Positions 1-8,041 are shown, counted from the first letter of the stretch. The stretch: 9,853 nucleotides of DNA from a candidate division Zixibacteria bacterium DG_27 (GCA_001302725.1 LIZU01000026.1:1-9853); one strand, 5' to 3'. Numbers and translations are program-made. Notes: generated by a model from the letters alone, not told the origin.

Positions 1-1
1 C

Positions 2-526
2 TCATACGCCCGCAAGGCCGGCTCCAAGCTCTCCTGGGGAGGCGGCGCCAAGGTCATCTATCGCAAGATCGCCGGATATTCCGGCACCGGATTGGGGCTG
101 GATCTAGGGGTCAGGTACCTGCCTCGAGACTGGCTTTCTCTGGGAGCGCGACTCGCCGACGCCACCTCCACATACCTGTCGTATTCCACCGGGGAGAAAG
201 AATCGATTCTGCCCTCCCTCCGCGTGGGAGCAGCAGTCTCCAGGAGATACAAGTCCTTTCAATTCACGGGTGCACTGGATGGCCACCTCTTCATTGAGGG
301 GCGAGACTACGCCTCCCAGCTTTCCTGGGGGGAGCTTTCGGCGGACACCTACGCCGGTGCCGAAGTCGGCTTCAAAGATAGGGTTTGGGGACGGCTTGGT
401 TCCGAGAGGGGTCATCTCACCGCCGGAGGCGGCATCAGATACAGAAAGCTGCTTGTTGATTTCGCCTTTCTCAGCCACGAGCAATTGGATGACAGTTATC
501 GGATCTCCCTGAAACTTCGGCTCTAG
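2..526 (+). CDS. PorV/PorQ-like (UPF0164 type) outer-membrane beta-barrel protein, 3' part
   Basis: This is the C-terminal 174 residues of a protein that starts before the window; the frame is open from base 2 to the TAG at 524-526. The sequence alternates short amphipathic beta-strands with Gly-rich turns. It carries two signatures I associate with the PorV/PorQ/UPF0164 barrel family: a stretch like LGVRYLPRDWLSLGARL near residues 33-49, and a terminal block reading VDFAFLSHEQLDDSYRISL just before the stop. PorV-type proteins sit in the outer membrane and, in type IX secretion, shuttle cargo after translocation; many relatives in candidate phyla have no assigned role. It ends in Leu rather than the more usual aromatic residue. 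The parvulin lipoprotein gene follows 68 nt downstream on the same strand, which fits an outer-membrane biogenesis cluster. The family call is from recognised motifs only; membership of a type IX system is inference, helped by the sorting domain at the right edge of the window. Confidence 0.75.
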   Translation, partial: SYARKAGSKLSWGGGAKVIYRKIAGYSGTGLGLDLGVRYLPRDWLSLGARLADATSTYLSYSTGEKESILPSLRVGAAVSRRYKSFQFTGALDGHLFIEGRDYASQLSWGELSADTYAGAEVGFKDRVWGRLGSERGHLTAGGGIRYRKLLVDFAFLSHEQLDDSYRISLKLRL

Positions 527-594
527 GACAGAATCTGCCTTTTGGAAGATAGAGATCTCAAATTCGACTGGTTTCATGAAAGGACAATACAGTT

Positions 595-2358
595 ATGCTC
601 TCCACTAAGTTGTCAATTCCAATAATTCTGGCACTCTCCCTGGTGAGTTTTCTCCTTCTGGAGGGGTGCTCTTGGGGACCGATGGTAAAAAGGGATACGG
701 AGAATATCGCCTACGTCAATGGATGGCCCATAAGCTATGCCAGCTTCGATTCCACTGCCAAGGCCGAGAGAATCCAGTCCACCGGAAATGCCGAAAAAGA
801 TGCGGAGAAAAAACGGGAGGTCCTGGAGATTCTGATTGGCGAGGCCCTCATCGAACAGGAGACAAAACGTACCGAGTCTGCCCTGGAAGGGGACCCCGAA
901 TTCTCAAAGGAGCTGGAGGAGAAACTTTCAACCAAGGCCTTGAGGTTGCTTTACGATGACGAGGTCGGCGCCAGGGCGGAAGTCACCGAGGAGGACATCG
1001 AGATATATTACAACGAGAACAAGGAACTCTATAAGCTCCGGGAGACGATCGCAGCCAGCCACATCCTCGTCAGACCTCAGATCGATTCGATGGATGCCAA
1101 AGATCCTCGGAAGCTGAGAGAGGCCGAGCAGAAAGCTAAGAAGAAGGCTTTGGCCATACTAGAAGAGCTTAAAGAGGGAGCAGATTTCGTCGAGCTTGCC
1201 AAAGGCCAGAGTCAGGACGAGGCCAGCAAGAATCGAGGTGGAAACCTGGGGATCTTCGGGAGGGGGCGGATGGTCCCGGAGTTCGAGGAGGTGGCCTTTG
1301 CCCTCCCGGTGGGGGAACTCTCTGACCCGGTCAAGACCGAGTTCGGCTATCACATTATCACAGTTACCCAACACAACCCCGAGAGATACAAGCCTTTGGA
1401 CATCGAGGTAAAAAACCAGATAAGGAGGCAGGAACGGACTCGACGGGAACGGGAGGTGGGTCAGGCATACGTCGACAGCGTTAAAGATGCAGCCCAGTAT
1501 CTGTTTAACGAAGAGGTGTTGGCCTCCAGCGACACCACCTTCTCGGACAGCCTCTGGGTGCTGGTGGTGGATGGTGTGGACACCAGCTACTACGGGAAGC
1601 TCCGCCGGGAGATGCCCAAGTATATGCAAGTCAAAAGCCTGGAGCAGTTGACCTCGGAGGACAAAAAGGATCTGCTCAAGACCCTCTCACTGACCAGGTT
1701 ACTGGAGAAGATTGCCGCAGAGAGAGGTTACTACCAGAGCCCGGAGGTCTTAAAGGAGGCGGAGACGATAAGAGAGGAGAAGGCAAAGAGTCTGGTGCGC
1801 GAGAACTCGACCGCCCAGGATTACGTCCCCACCGAGGAAGAGATCGAGGACTATTACAACGAACACTTAGACGAATACACCGTCCAAAGACCGCTGCACG
1901 TATATCACATCATCTTCACCGACTCGGCCTTTGCCACCGTGATTCTGGACTCCATAAAAGACGGCGCCGACTTCGTGGAGATGGCGAAGAGGTACTATCC
2001 CGGAGAGAAGGAGATTCGGGAGATCGCCTACGATTTGGATTTCATCTCCGAGAGAGAGCTGTCCCGAGAGTTCTTCGAAGCGGCCAACGAGTTGGAGGTC
2101 AAGGAGGTGGGAGGGCCGGTCAAGACCGAATGGGGCTATCACATCATCAAGTTGGTTGAGCGAAGGATGGGCCGCAGCTTAGACCAGATGCGAAGCGCCA
2201 TCCGCCAGATTTTGAAGGGGGATAAAGACGAGCAGGTCAAGAAGAATTACGTGGCGCGCTTGCGCGGCGCCGCCGAGGTGGAGATCAACGACTGGCTTTT
2301 GAAGAGATACGTCTTGACCGGCAGCGCCCGGTCTGTGGCCACCGGCGAGAGAAGATAG
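595..2358 (+). CDS. SurA/PpiC-like peptidyl-prolyl isomerase lipoprotein with two parvulin domains
   Basis: This 587-residue protein is predicted to be a periplasm-facing foldase or chaperone for exported and outer-membrane proteins. The N-terminus has a lipoprotein signal: a Lys, a hydrophobic stretch, then a lipobox LLEGC with the lipidated Cys at residue 25. A SurA-N-like helical segment follows (about 37-145). Parvulin domain 1 spans about 152-258, with the SHILV motif (His156), a GGNLGIFGRG core and FGYHII (His253). A second helical segment (about 310-425) leads to parvulin domain 2 (about 433-522), with YHIIF (His438) and WGYHII (His516). The order helical-parvulin-helical-parvulin suggests internal duplication. 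The second domain lacks the Gly-rich core of the first, so its isomerase activity is less certain. ATG 595 is chosen because the signal peptide begins there and AAAGGA lies 10 nt upstream. It follows the PorV-like gene closely and may share its transcript. Confidence in the family is high; the clients are inferred. Confidence 0.92.
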   Translation: MLSTKLSIPIILALSLVSFLLLEGCSWGPMVKRDTENIAYVNGWPISYASFDSTAKAERIQSTGNAEKDAEKKREVLEILIGEALIEQETKRTESALEGDPEFSKELEEKLSTKALRLLYDDEVGARAEVTEEDIEIYYNENKELYKLRETIAASHILVRPQIDSMDAKDPRKLREAEQKAKKKALAILEELKEGADFVELAKGQSQDEASKNRGGNLGIFGRGRMVPEFEEVAFALPVGELSDPVKTEFGYHIITVTQHNPERYKPLDIEVKNQIRRQERTRREREVGQAYVDSVKDAAQYLFNEEVLASSDTTFSDSLWVLVVDGVDTSYYGKLRREMPKYMQVKSLEQLTSEDKKDLLKTLSLTRLLEKIAAERGYYQSPEVLKEAETIREEKAKSLVRENSTAQDYVPTEEEIEDYYNEHLDEYTVQRPLHVYHIIFTDSAFATVILDSIKDGADFVEMAKRYYPGEKEIREIAYDLDFISERELSREFFEAANELEVKEVGGPVKTEWGYHIIKLVERRMGRSLDQMRSAIRQILKGDKDEQVKKNYVARLRGAAEVEINDWLLKRYVLTGSARSVATGERR

Positions 2359-2396
2359 GCTCACAGCACCAAACCGTCAGCGAGAGCATCTGAAGA

Positions 2397-2417
2397 AAGC
2401 GGGTCAAAATCCCGCTT
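2397..2417 (+). terminator. Hairpin after the parvulin gene, possible terminator
   Basis: A perfect 7-bp stem, AAGCGGG / CCCGCTT, with a 7-nt loop lies 38 nt after the stop of the parvulin lipoprotein gene. It is not followed by a T tract, so it is a weak candidate for intrinsic termination. It could instead protect the 3' end of the mRNA or belong to a repeat element. Confidence 0.35.
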
Positions 2418-2487
2418 CTCTAATTGTGGATCTCTTCCTGCAGAGATAAGCCAAAACTTCGTTATCCTCTCAAGCACCTCGAACAAA

Positions 2488-2504
2488 GAGTCGCCAGACG
2501 ACTC
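2488..2504. repeat. Small inverted repeat in the intergenic region
   Basis: GAGTCG and CGACTC form a perfect 6-bp stem around a 5-nt loop (CCAGA). No T run or gene boundary is attached. This is the second hairpin in the same gap, and its role is unknown. Confidence 0.35.
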
Positions 2505-2649
2505 ATTCGTCGCAGGCGTGGCAAGATCGAGAACTCGGTCGGCCGGCAAGCAGCAGATATCGTTAGACCTGCCCCAAGAGGCCTCACCACCGAACACCTT
2601 GAATAAACTGAAGGTCATCGGGTAGGAACTCCGCTTCTTCCTTCACGGT

Positions 2650-2678
2650 TTGACATCCAGAAGGAGGTTTAATAAATT
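2650..2678 (+). promoter_or_regulatory. Sigma70-type promoter for the phosphatase-like gene
   Basis: A perfect -35 box TTGACA (2650-2655) is separated by 17 nt from TAAATT (2673-2678), which matches four of the six -10 consensus bases. Transcription would start near 2685, giving a leader of about 45 nt before the ATG at 2731. The reading frame of the downstream gene stays open back to the TTG of this -35 box, but that TTG is better explained as promoter than as a start codon. The -35 box lies in the loop of an imperfect inverted repeat (2637-2667) that could be an operator. Confidence 0.55.
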
Positions 2679-2730
2679 CACGCTTGGGTGCCGACAAAAG
2701 AGGAAGCGACGCCCTGGAGTTGAGTCGTAT

Positions 2731-4347
2731 ATGCACAAAGTAATGGCCATCGGTTTGGACGGCACCAGCTGGGATCTCATCACCCCCTGGATCCAGGCCG
2801 GCCACCTCCCCAATTTCAAGCGACTGATGGAGGCCGGCAGCTGCGGCGTTTTACGTACCACCATCCCTTGCATCACTTGTCCCGCTTTGCCCTCCTTTTA
2901 CACCGGCAAAAACCCCGGCAACATCGGGCTTTTCGCCTTCAACAAACCGGACGGCAGCTTCATGACCTACCGGGATGTCAGCAGCCGCACCATCTGGGAG
3001 CTCCTGGGCCAGAACGGGAAGAAGTGTGGCGTTTTCAACCTCAGAACCACCTATCCCCCCCAGCCCATAAACGGAATCATCCTGGCCGGGACTCACAATC
3101 CCACCAAACAGCGTGATTACGTCTATCCTGAGAAGCTCCGACCGCAGGTCTCAGACTTCCACATCACCATGAAGGATTTGACCCGGATCAACATCGATCT
3201 TTTGAAGAGCAAAAGGGAGGCGGTGGAGGCCTTGATGAGGATCACTCGAAATCGCTTTCGGATCGCAACCGATTTTCTCGACAAGCAGGACTTCGATTTC
3301 TTCCTGCTCTGGATCGAACACTCCGATTCCATTCAGCACTGGAGCTGGCACCGTCAGGATTTCATCCTCGATTTCTTCAAGATGTTGGACGAGCTTGTAG
3401 GAGAGGTTTTAGAGAAGTATTCGAAAGACCATAACATCTTTTTCCTCTCCGACCACGGCTTCGGCGGATACAAGACCCGCGAGTTTTTTGTCAACAGCTG
3501 GTTGAGGAAAGAGGGATACCTCCGGATGCAAAATCGGAGATTGGCGATTGGCGTCTATTATACCGCATACAATCTGGCCTCCAAGCTCTTCGGCTTGGGG
3601 GCACTGGGGATGTGGCTGCGCATCTACTCCAAGATTTTGGTGAAGCTGCTTTTCAAATACTTCGGGGGAAAAGGCCCGCGGGCGACCGGGCAAAAGAAGA
3701 GAATCTTGGCCTCCAAGCGCCGTTTCCTCTTCGGTGTCGACTGGCAAAACAGCCTGGCCTATTCCGACCTGAACTGGTGTATACGCTTAAACGAGAAGGG
3801 GCTTTCCGAGTCCGAACGGGATGGAATCATAGGCGAGATAATAGAGAAGCTCCAGGATCTGCACGACTCCGAGGGCAACAAAGTGGTCAAGGAAGCTCTC
3901 CGGAGAGAGGAGACATATGAAGGGATATACTCAGAGCAGCTGCCAGAGATAATCATTCTGTATAACGAGCAGTATGCCGGACGTAACACTCTGACGCGAA
4001 AGATCACCAAGAGGATCGCTCATCCCAGCAAGGTGGGCTCCCACCAGGACGCCATTGAGGCCGTAATCATGGCGATAGGGCCGGATGTGAGAAAAAGAGG
4101 GAAGATACAGAACGCCAACATCTACGACCTTGCTCCCACCTTCCTGCACTTGATGGGAGAGGCGGTTCCCGACGACATGGATGGTGAAGTCCTGAAGTCG
4201 CTGTTCGACGAGAACTCTGAGGCCTATGCCAGAGAGGTCAGCTACAGCCCCGGAGAGGGATTAGTCGACCGTGAGGCCCACATAATGGACAAGGAGGAGA
4301 GAAAGGAAATGGAAAAATCGCTCCGGGCTTTAGGATACATAGACTAA
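2731..4347 (+). CDS. Alkaline-phosphatase-superfamily protein (type I phosphodiesterase / nucleotide pyrophosphatase-like)
   Basis: This 538-residue predicted metal-dependent hydrolase of phosphate or sulfate esters belongs to the superfamily of nucleotide pyrophosphatases, phosphoglycerate mutases and sulfatases. The visible landmarks are in the expected order. GLDGTSWDLI near the N-terminus supplies the first metal Asp (Asp10). A TTIPCITCPALPSF block is followed by YTGKNPG, with Thr49 the likely nucleophile. EHSDSIQHWSW contributes Asp199 and His203, SDHGF gives Asp241 and His242, and VGSHQDA gives His438. After that comes a NIYDLAPTFLHLMG segment, typical of this family's C-terminus. A basic, hydrophobic patch in the middle (MWLRIYSKILVKLLFKYF) may touch membrane. 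No signal peptide is evident, so a cytoplasmic or membrane-surface location is likely. I chose ATG 2731 because the family usually begins one strand before the GLDG motif and GGAG lies 11 nt upstream. The substrate is unknown. It converges on gtrA and has its own promoter. Confidence 0.88.
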   Translation: MHKVMAIGLDGTSWDLITPWIQAGHLPNFKRLMEAGSCGVLRTTIPCITCPALPSFYTGKNPGNIGLFAFNKPDGSFMTYRDVSSRTIWELLGQNGKKCGVFNLRTTYPPQPINGIILAGTHNPTKQRDYVYPEKLRPQVSDFHITMKDLTRINIDLLKSKREAVEALMRITRNRFRIATDFLDKQDFDFFLLWIEHSDSIQHWSWHRQDFILDFFKMLDELVGEVLEKYSKDHNIFFLSDHGFGGYKTREFFVNSWLRKEGYLRMQNRRLAIGVYYTAYNLASKLFGLGALGMWLRIYSKILVKLLFKYFGGKGPRATGQKKRILASKRRFLFGVDWQNSLAYSDLNWCIRLNEKGLSESERDGIIGEIIEKLQDLHDSEGNKVVKEALRREETYEGIYSEQLPEIIILYNEQYAGRNTLTRKITKRIAHPSKVGSHQDAIEAVIMAIGPDVRKRGKIQNANIYDLAPTFLHLMGEAVPDDMDGEVLKSLFDENSEAYAREVSYSPGEGLVDREAHIMDKEERKEMEKSLRALGYID

Positions 4348-4405
4348 CGTTGGTATCTGACTGATAGTATGCTCACCTTTGTAGGGCTTAAGACAGAAAA
4401 AGTAT

Positions 4406-4879
4406 TCATTCCCCAATGCTCTCTTGGGGCTTCCCTCTCCGATATGTCCACCTGTCGTTTAGACTGAAGTTCAAAATCACGCCAACCATTATCCCCACCA
4501 CGTTTGCGTACATGTAGTACCAACCGAATATCGAAGTCAGTATCCACAGAGTCACGATATTACCAACGAAGGAGGAGAAGTTGGCGGAGATATTGTATTT
4601 GATCAGCCTTTTGAAGAACTGCACTCCCCCCTTCTTTCTGCGGTCCCTCCAAGTCCAGATGTCGTTCCAGAAGAAGTTGTTGAGAATGGCAATCTCAATC
4701 GCAATGATGCTTGACAAGAGATAATAGAGCCCGACTATGTCGGTAAACAGATACAACATCCCCATATTCACGACAACGCCGGCACCCCCGACCAAGCAGA
4801 ATTTCAAAAACCTTCTGGGAGTCTCTAAAGTGGCTCCATACTTGATCTTCTCGATTAGAGTGGAGGTATCTGTAGCCAT
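4406..4879 (-). CDS. GtrA-family membrane protein
   Basis: This 157-residue integral membrane protein of the GtrA family (PF04138 type) has about four hydrophobic helices, at roughly residues 24-46, 50-69, 95-115 and 118-140. Family landmarks are FLKFCLVGGAGVVVN at the first helix, LNNFFWNDIWTW after the second, and the related LNFSLNDRWTYRR at the C-terminus; the two Asn-rich WT motifs mark the family's internal repeat. Family members are thought to move or present polyprenyl-linked sugars across the inner membrane, or to assist glycosyltransferases that use them. It lies 21 nt after the family-39-type glycosyltransferase on the same strand, so the two probably work on one lipid-linked sugar. 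The start ATG at 4879 is followed directly by a short cytoplasmic N-terminus; no strong SD precedes it, so coupling to the upstream gene is possible. Confidence 0.9.
   Translation of the reverse strand: MATDTSTLIEKIKYGATLETPRRFLKFCLVGGAGVVVNMGMLYLFTDIVGLYYLLSSIIAIEIAILNNFFWNDIWTWRDRRKKGGVQFFKRLIKYNISANFSSFVGNIVTLWILTSIFGWYYMYANVVGIMVGVILNFSLNDRWTYRRGKPQESIGE
4411..4429 (-). terminator. Possible terminator at the end of the - strand operon
   Basis: CCCCAA and TTGGGG make a perfect 6-bp stem with a 7-nt loop inside the last codons of the GtrA gene, just before its stop at 4406-4408. On the - strand a run of five T follows about nine bases after the stem. The stem overlaps coding sequence and the T run is distant, so this is a modest candidate. 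It is also the nearest hairpin for the converging phosphatase-like gene. Confidence 0.35.
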
Positions 4880-4900
4880 AAGCTTGTCATCTACGCAGAT

Positions 4901-6409
4901 CTATTCGTTGATCGCATCCAATCCCTTATAATGGTAACATCTATATATATAGAACGTCGTCACCAGTTTGTCCATACGATATATCTTCAGAGGTGACTCC
5001 GCAACTACATTATCGAAAAGAAGCTTGAACCTGTCAAACTCTTTGTATTCGTTGCGCTGGTCGTAGACGAAAATCGCATCTCTGCCGATAAGGGTATCGG
5101 GGTCGCACCAATAGTCATATTGTAAGCCGAGTTTTCCCACGACGTTGTTTGAGACCGTCTCCGGCTTGCCGGGAAGATAGAAAGCCATCTCGGAGGCCGT
5201 TTTGTATTCGTATCCTACGTAGACTAATCTCTCCCCAGCGGGCATATCCTCCGCAATCGATCCCACAACCTTCCCCAACTGTCTATACCCAGTCACAGTA
5301 TCGGCAGAGGTAGAGAAGGCCAAAAAGGGCAGTAGCGCATCTAAATGTAGAAGCAAAGTTACAAGCGCTGTGAAGGCCAACGCCGCCCGTCCGAAGTTCC
5401 TCCACCTCCTGACCACTTTAGGCGGCTTCAAGTTATCCTTGTCGAAGTAGAAAAACAGCATCGCTAAGATTCCGGTGATGTATCCCGCCGTGGGCCAGTT
5501 CATCTTCACCCAGGTGCGCAGAGCCGTAATTGTGAAGAGAACCAGTATGGGTGCTGACATCGAGAAGAGAAAAAGCAACCTCGTTTCGCTTCTCTTGATT
5601 CCCACAATCCCGCTTTTGGCGACGGCATAGACTATGAAAGGACATAAAAGAGGTCCGATAACGCCTAACTGCGTGCCCAGGTATCCGAAGAAGAAATCGG
5701 GCCGGAAGGAGAGCATCTCGCCGGCGCGCCTGCCGGTCTGAAAGAGAAATGACGCCCACCCGTGGTTGTAGTTCCAGATGAAAACCGGGGAGGCACACAG
5801 CGCTGCCACCAACATTGCGAGGTAAACTTGAGGTTTGGTTAACCAGTTACGGTCTCTTTTAGATAAGAGAAGATACAGAAAAGTGGATGCAGGTATGAAA
5901 ACGGCGGTGTATTTTGAGAGAAAGGCGAACCCGAAGGCAACCCCCCACAGATACCAGTAGAAGCTGCGATTCGTGGTAACTGCATTATACAGAAAAAAGA
6001 TCGACAGAACCCAGAAAAGGATAAAAGGCACATCTGGCGTAACTACCACTGCCCCCAGGGAGTATATGAGGATGCAGTGGAGCAGCAAAGTGAGGTAGAA
6101 CGCAATCTTGGCGGAGTACATCCTCTTGGCTAAAAGGAAACAGATAATGCTAACCAGGACTGACATCACGACCGCCACCAGGTGGATCACAAACTCACTA
6201 TTCCCTCCCAGCTTCGTGAACATGTAAATGAGATAGGCGGTCGCCGGCGGGTGGTCGAAATAGCTCCAGGCCAGATGGCGGGAGTAGTTCCAATAGTACG
6301 CCTCCTGCGGCACCAGGCTCAACCCTGATACATACAAGAGCCTCAGGCCAGTGATAACGACCAAGGTTACCCAGAAAAGCGTTACGAATTTTTTGCTCTC
6401 ACTGTCCAC
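4901..6409 (-). CDS. Membrane glycosyltransferase, family 39 / ArnT-like (PMT_2 type)
   Basis: This 502-residue polytopic GT-C glycosyltransferase has about ten hydrophobic segments in its first 370 residues and a soluble C-terminal part of about 115 residues. Such enzymes transfer a sugar from a polyprenyl phosphate donor to lipid or protein on the periplasmic side. The first loop reads PQEAYYWNYSRHLAWSYFDHPP (residues 34-55), the hallmark of this subgroup. A TPDVP motif (Asp126) lies in the next loop, and a KMNWPTAGY motif follows further on. Gln35-Glu36 stands where many relatives have Asp-Glu; I believe this is a known subgroup variant, so activity is still expected. The start is a GTG at 6409 that overlaps the upstream barrel gene by 11 nt, with no clear SD, which suggests translational coupling. 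The acceptor is unknown; the GtrA protein next door suggests a shared lipid-linked donor. Confidence 0.88.
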   Translation of the reverse strand: MDSESKKFVTLFWVTLVVITGLRLLYVSGLSLVPQEAYYWNYSRHLAWSYFDHPPATAYLIYMFTKLGGNSEFVIHLVAVVMSVLVSIICFLLAKRMYSAKIAFYLTLLLHCILIYSLGAVVVTPDVPFILFWVLSIFFLYNAVTTNRSFYWYLWGVAFGFAFLSKYTAVFIPASTFLYLLLSKRDRNWLTKPQVYLAMLVAALCASPVFIWNYNHGWASFLFQTGRRAGEMLSFRPDFFFGYLGTQLGVIGPLLCPFIVYAVAKSGIVGIKRSETRLLFLFSMSAPILVLFTITALRTWVKMNWPTAGYITGILAMLFFYFDKDNLKPPKVVRRWRNFGRAALAFTALVTLLLHLDALLPFLAFSTSADTVTGYRQLGKVVGSIAEDMPAGERLVYVGYEYKTASEMAFYLPGKPETVSNNVVGKLGLQYDYWCDPDTLIGRDAIFVYDQRNEYKEFDRFKLLFDNVVAESPLKIYRMDKLVTTFYIYRCYHYKGLDAINE

Positions 6410-8030
6410 TTAAACTGAAAAGCATCCCGGTGCCGAAAGAGATGTATATATCGCCGGTCTCTAAAGCCTTGGCGAAATCCAGACGCAATACTTTGAAGCC
6501 CGAGGATTTCCTTAAACCGAATCGCAAACCGATGCCCACATCGGAGCGAAAGTCCGAAAGTGTAACCACCTCTCCGGGATACCAGGCATAACCCCAATCG
6601 ATGAAAACCGCAGTGCCCAAGGCAACCGTGAAGATCTCAAGAGGAGAGTAGTACCGATGCTCGAGGTTGAAAAGGAAAACTCGGTGCCCCGCAAACTCTC
6701 TGGAGGGATAACCGCGCAGACCGGTGTCTCCTCCTAAAAGAAATTGGTCTGAGGGTTCCTGTCTGACCCCGTATGATAAGGCGGAGTGACAGCACAAGAC
6801 CTGCCGGTGCGATAACTTGTTGTAGAAGTATAGCTCCCCGGTGTTCATCACTCTATCGAGATTATCCCCCGAAATTCGGAAAGTGCTTTCCCCGCCCAAA
6901 GATAGATAAGCCCCTTCGCCCAAGTAATTGGTGGAGCTAACTCTTAAGGTCACAAAGCTTCTGTCGTATGTAGAATTGAGAAATCTGAAGGAACGCCCTA
7001 AAGTTGTTTGAAACTTGTAACCTAACGTCAAATCTTCGATATTCCCGAAGTTATCCAGATACCGATCAGTTACATAGTCATAGTACCCCAGGATGGCCTT
7101 CAAATCGAGTCTGCTAATCACTTCGCTTTCGGGAATTAAGGCTCGATAAGCGGGATTGCCTCGCAGAACGGGGTGTTCTGAGTTGTAACTGTAATCCTTA
7201 TAGGTATACATAGGGGTGAGAGTTCTCTTGCTCTTGAATCCGTGCGATCTCGTCACCGAAAACGAATAGACTCTCTTATCGTAGTCATAGCTGAAGAACT
7301 CTCTCCCCTGGTAGAAGAGCCTTTTTTCTCCCTTATTGGAGATGAATGTCGAAGACCACCCCCACTTGGTCTTGCGGGAGTAAAGAGGCCGTCCCAAGGA
7401 TATTTCGAAGTAACGGCAATAATCATCCTTCTCATATATCCACCCCAAACTGTGTCTGGTCAGAAGCAGCCTGGGGTCATAAAAGCTTATGCCGCCCCCT
7501 TCGTTGTCGGTTCCTGTGAATATGTCTCCCTGGACGAGCTTTCCCCATCCAAAAAGATTGCCCTCCGCGAGCTGTAGACCTACAGTATATTCACCACCTC
7601 CCCCGGTAGAGATTATGGCAGCTTCGGTTGACCACTGATCTTGAGTGATAACCTTCACCTCTACGCCGTCGGAATCGCTATTCAATGCCGGAACCACGTA
7701 TACATCCCCAATGAAGTCGTAACTACGCAGATTTCGAGCACTCTCCTCCGCCAACTCCAGGTCGAACCCCTCCCCCTCTCTGAACAGAAGCTCTTTTCTG
7801 ATCAGGCGCTCTCTGGTGAGTATATGCAGTTTGTTGGCCCAGCTGTAAGGAAACTCATTCCCCTTCTCCGTCACGGGATCGAATACTGGATGTCTTTCGA
7901 TTATGATCTTCTCTACGAGCAAGCCGTCATAAGGATTAGCTCGGGGCTCCTCCAGTTTCGGTGCCCCCCCGTAAAGAGGTGAGCACAAGAAAAACAGGCA
8001 CCAGATATATATACCGACGCCCTTTATCAT
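6399..8030 (-). CDS. Omp85/BamA-TamA-like outer-membrane protein with one POTRA domain
   Basis: This 543-residue predicted outer-membrane barrel starts with a Sec signal peptide (residues 1 to about 22, hydrophobic run ending LYGGA). One POTRA-like domain follows at about 37-131; its end reads VEVKVITQDQWS. Residues from about 140 to the end are barrel strands rich in alternating aromatics. The diagnostic loop-6 motif GLRGYP contains Arg439, the Arg conserved across Omp85 proteins. Only one POTRA is seen, against five in BamA and three in TamA, so it is probably not the main BamA. It may insert a subset of proteins or act on lipids. The chain ends SLSGQ, without the usual terminal aromatic residue. 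ATG 8030 gives the best signal peptide; a TTG at 8045 is an alternative start whose first bases overlap the purN stop as TTGA. Its 3' end overlaps the glycosyltransferase gene by 11 nt. Confidence 0.85.
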   Translation of the reverse strand: MIKGVGIYIWCLFFLCSPLYGGAPKLEEPRANPYDGLLVEKIIIERHPVFDPVTEKGNEFPYSWANKLHILTRERLIRKELLFREGEGFDLELAEESARNLRSYDFIGDVYVVPALNSDSDGVEVKVITQDQWSTEAAIISTGGGGEYTVGLQLAEGNLFGWGKLVQGDIFTGTDNEGGGISFYDPRLLLTRHSLGWIYEKDDYCRYFEISLGRPLYSRKTKWGWSSTFISNKGEKRLFYQGREFFSYDYDKRVYSFSVTRSHGFKSKRTLTPMYTYKDYSYNSEHPVLRGNPAYRALIPESEVISRLDLKAILGYYDYVTDRYLDNFGNIEDLTLGYKFQTTLGRSFRFLNSTYDRSFVTLRVSSTNYLGEGAYLSLGGESTFRISGDNLDRVMNTGELYFYNKLSHRQVLCCHSALSYGVRQEPSDQFLLGGDTGLRGYPSREFAGHRVFLFNLEHRYYSPLEIFTVALGTAVFIDWGYAWYPGEVVTLSDFRSDVGIGLRFGLRKSSGFKVLRLDFAKALETGDIYISFGTGMLFSLSGQ

Positions 8031-8041
8031 CCTTGTTGCAG

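Larger units (their letters stand above)
2359..2730. other. 372-nt intergenic region without a convincing gene
   Basis: This region separates the parvulin lipoprotein from the phosphatase-like gene. I see no protein I recognise on either strand. It contains a 7-bp hairpin 38 nt after the upstream stop codon, a second 6-bp hairpin near 2488-2504, and a promoter at its right end. One long open frame crosses it on the - strand (down to about 2361), but it lacks an SD and has no recognisable domain. The segment may be a dispersed intergenic repeat; this cannot be tested from one window. Confidence 0.6.

Noticed and set aside
104..577. Open frame of 157 codons on the - strand
   Set aside because: It is antisense to the PorV-like barrel and has no recognisable protein features.
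2650..2730. TTG start giving a 27-residue N-terminal extension of the phosphatase-like protein
   Set aside because: The TTG is the first half of a perfect -35 box, the extension is basic and unlike the family, and ATG 2731 matches the usual N-terminus just before GLDG.
2684..2743. Short leader frame starting with TTG and ending in TAATG at the phosphatase-like gene
   Set aside because: The overlap with ATG 2743 is neat, but no SD precedes it at a usable distance and the TTG lies at about the predicted transcription start.
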